NCBI RefSeq assembly: GCF_020382885.2
Contig: NC_058494.1
Coordinates: forward strand, 26,882,329 to 26,946,328
DNA length: 64,000 bases
From: Scatophagus argus
Lineage: Eukaryota > Chordata > Actinopteri > Scatophagidae
Direction of reading: 5' to 3'
Part shown: positions 63,654-64,000 of the stretch, one piece after another
How positions within the stretch are numbered: the first letter of the stretch is position 1
Layout: each line of letters opens with the position of its first letter
Translations under genes and position numbers: made by a program
Notes under the pieces: model-generated
The model's input: the letters and a program-made list of their open reading frames with translations, nothing else
Database searches by the model: none
Told to the model about the DNA's origin: nothing

Positions 63654-64000
63654 CTACGTGATCACCACAAACAGAAGTCAACAGCAGCACAGGAAAGACG
63701 AGAGCGACGAAACGCGAGTCCAACGCAAACTGCATTAAACACCAAACCAAACGACGGAAGACGCGTGCAGCAGCTGCTGCAGGGTTACTGCGCTGAGCAG
63801 CACTGGAGAGCACATGTTACTGCTGCTTTGACAGCTGCCTGCTGCTTTAGCGCCTCATAACTGCTGCTATGTTGAACAGCAGCACAGAAATGTAAATACA
63901 CACAGGAAATCACAAGAGCTGAAGTGCTGAAAAATGCAAAGCTTTTGTGTACTTTGGATTCAATCTTAGAAGTAAACTTTCAGCGAGAGTGAAACAACGT
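63654..64000 (-). other. Intron of the ABCC10-like gene
   Basis: Sequence beyond the acceptor at 63654-63655. No further exon was recognised before the window ends. Confidence 0.6.

Overview
The window is vertebrate nuclear DNA, almost certainly from a ray-finned (percomorph-type) fish. The evidence is intron-rich genes whose products align, from memory of the families, with vertebrate proteins; GT-AG introns of fish size; and many fish-type repeats, including TTAA-flanked MITEs, a LINE reverse-transcriptase fossil, CA/GT and TATC microsatellites and a dispersed 'gcgccaattcacaac' repeat. There is no prokaryotic, phage or CRISPR content. Exon boundaries were worked out by hand from splice sites, reading phase and protein similarity. 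For every gene complete in the window, the exon lengths sum to an intact reading frame.

Layout, left to right. (1) 1-8.1 kb, + strand: the 3' part of a FAM83-family gene, probably fam83b. (2) 8.2-11.6 kb, - strand: lgsn (lengsin, a non-enzymatic glutamine-synthetase relative of the lens), tail-to-tail with fam83b. (3) 14.9-21.8 kb, + strand: ptp4a1 (PRL-1 phosphatase), with a CpG-rich promoter region, a 5' leader holding a 21-codon upstream ORF, and a long 3' UTR, followed at once by a decayed LINE. (4) 24.2-38.6 kb, - strand: col9a1 in about 32 small collagen exons. It starts at the short-form exon, and I see no NC4-domain exons. (5) 39.3-45.5 kb, + strand: hyls1 (centriole and cilium protein), with a 945-bp acidic, phase-matched open exon inside one intron. 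(6) 45.5-49.7 kb, - strand: mrpl4 (mitochondrial ribosomal protein uL4m), convergent with hyls1. (7) 49.8-60.7 kb, - strand: an AHNAK-family giant-protein gene with a split PDZ domain and one 7.1-kb exon of higher-order repeats. (8) 61.7-64 kb, - strand: the last two coding exons of an ABCC10/MRP7-type ABC transporter.

These are housekeeping and tissue genes, not an operon-like system. Linkage is mixed: FAM83B, LGSN, PTP4A1, COL9A1 and ABCC10 recall human chromosome 6, whereas HYLS1, MRPL4 and AHNAK lie on human chromosomes 11 and 19. The most notable points are the candidate hyls1 cassette exon, the ptp4a1 upstream ORF, the apparently short-form-only col9a1, the two convergent gene pairs with poly(A) signals only about 35 bp apart, the homogenised 669-bp repeat units of the AHNAK-like exon, and a retained-intron route to a short PDZ-only AHNAK.
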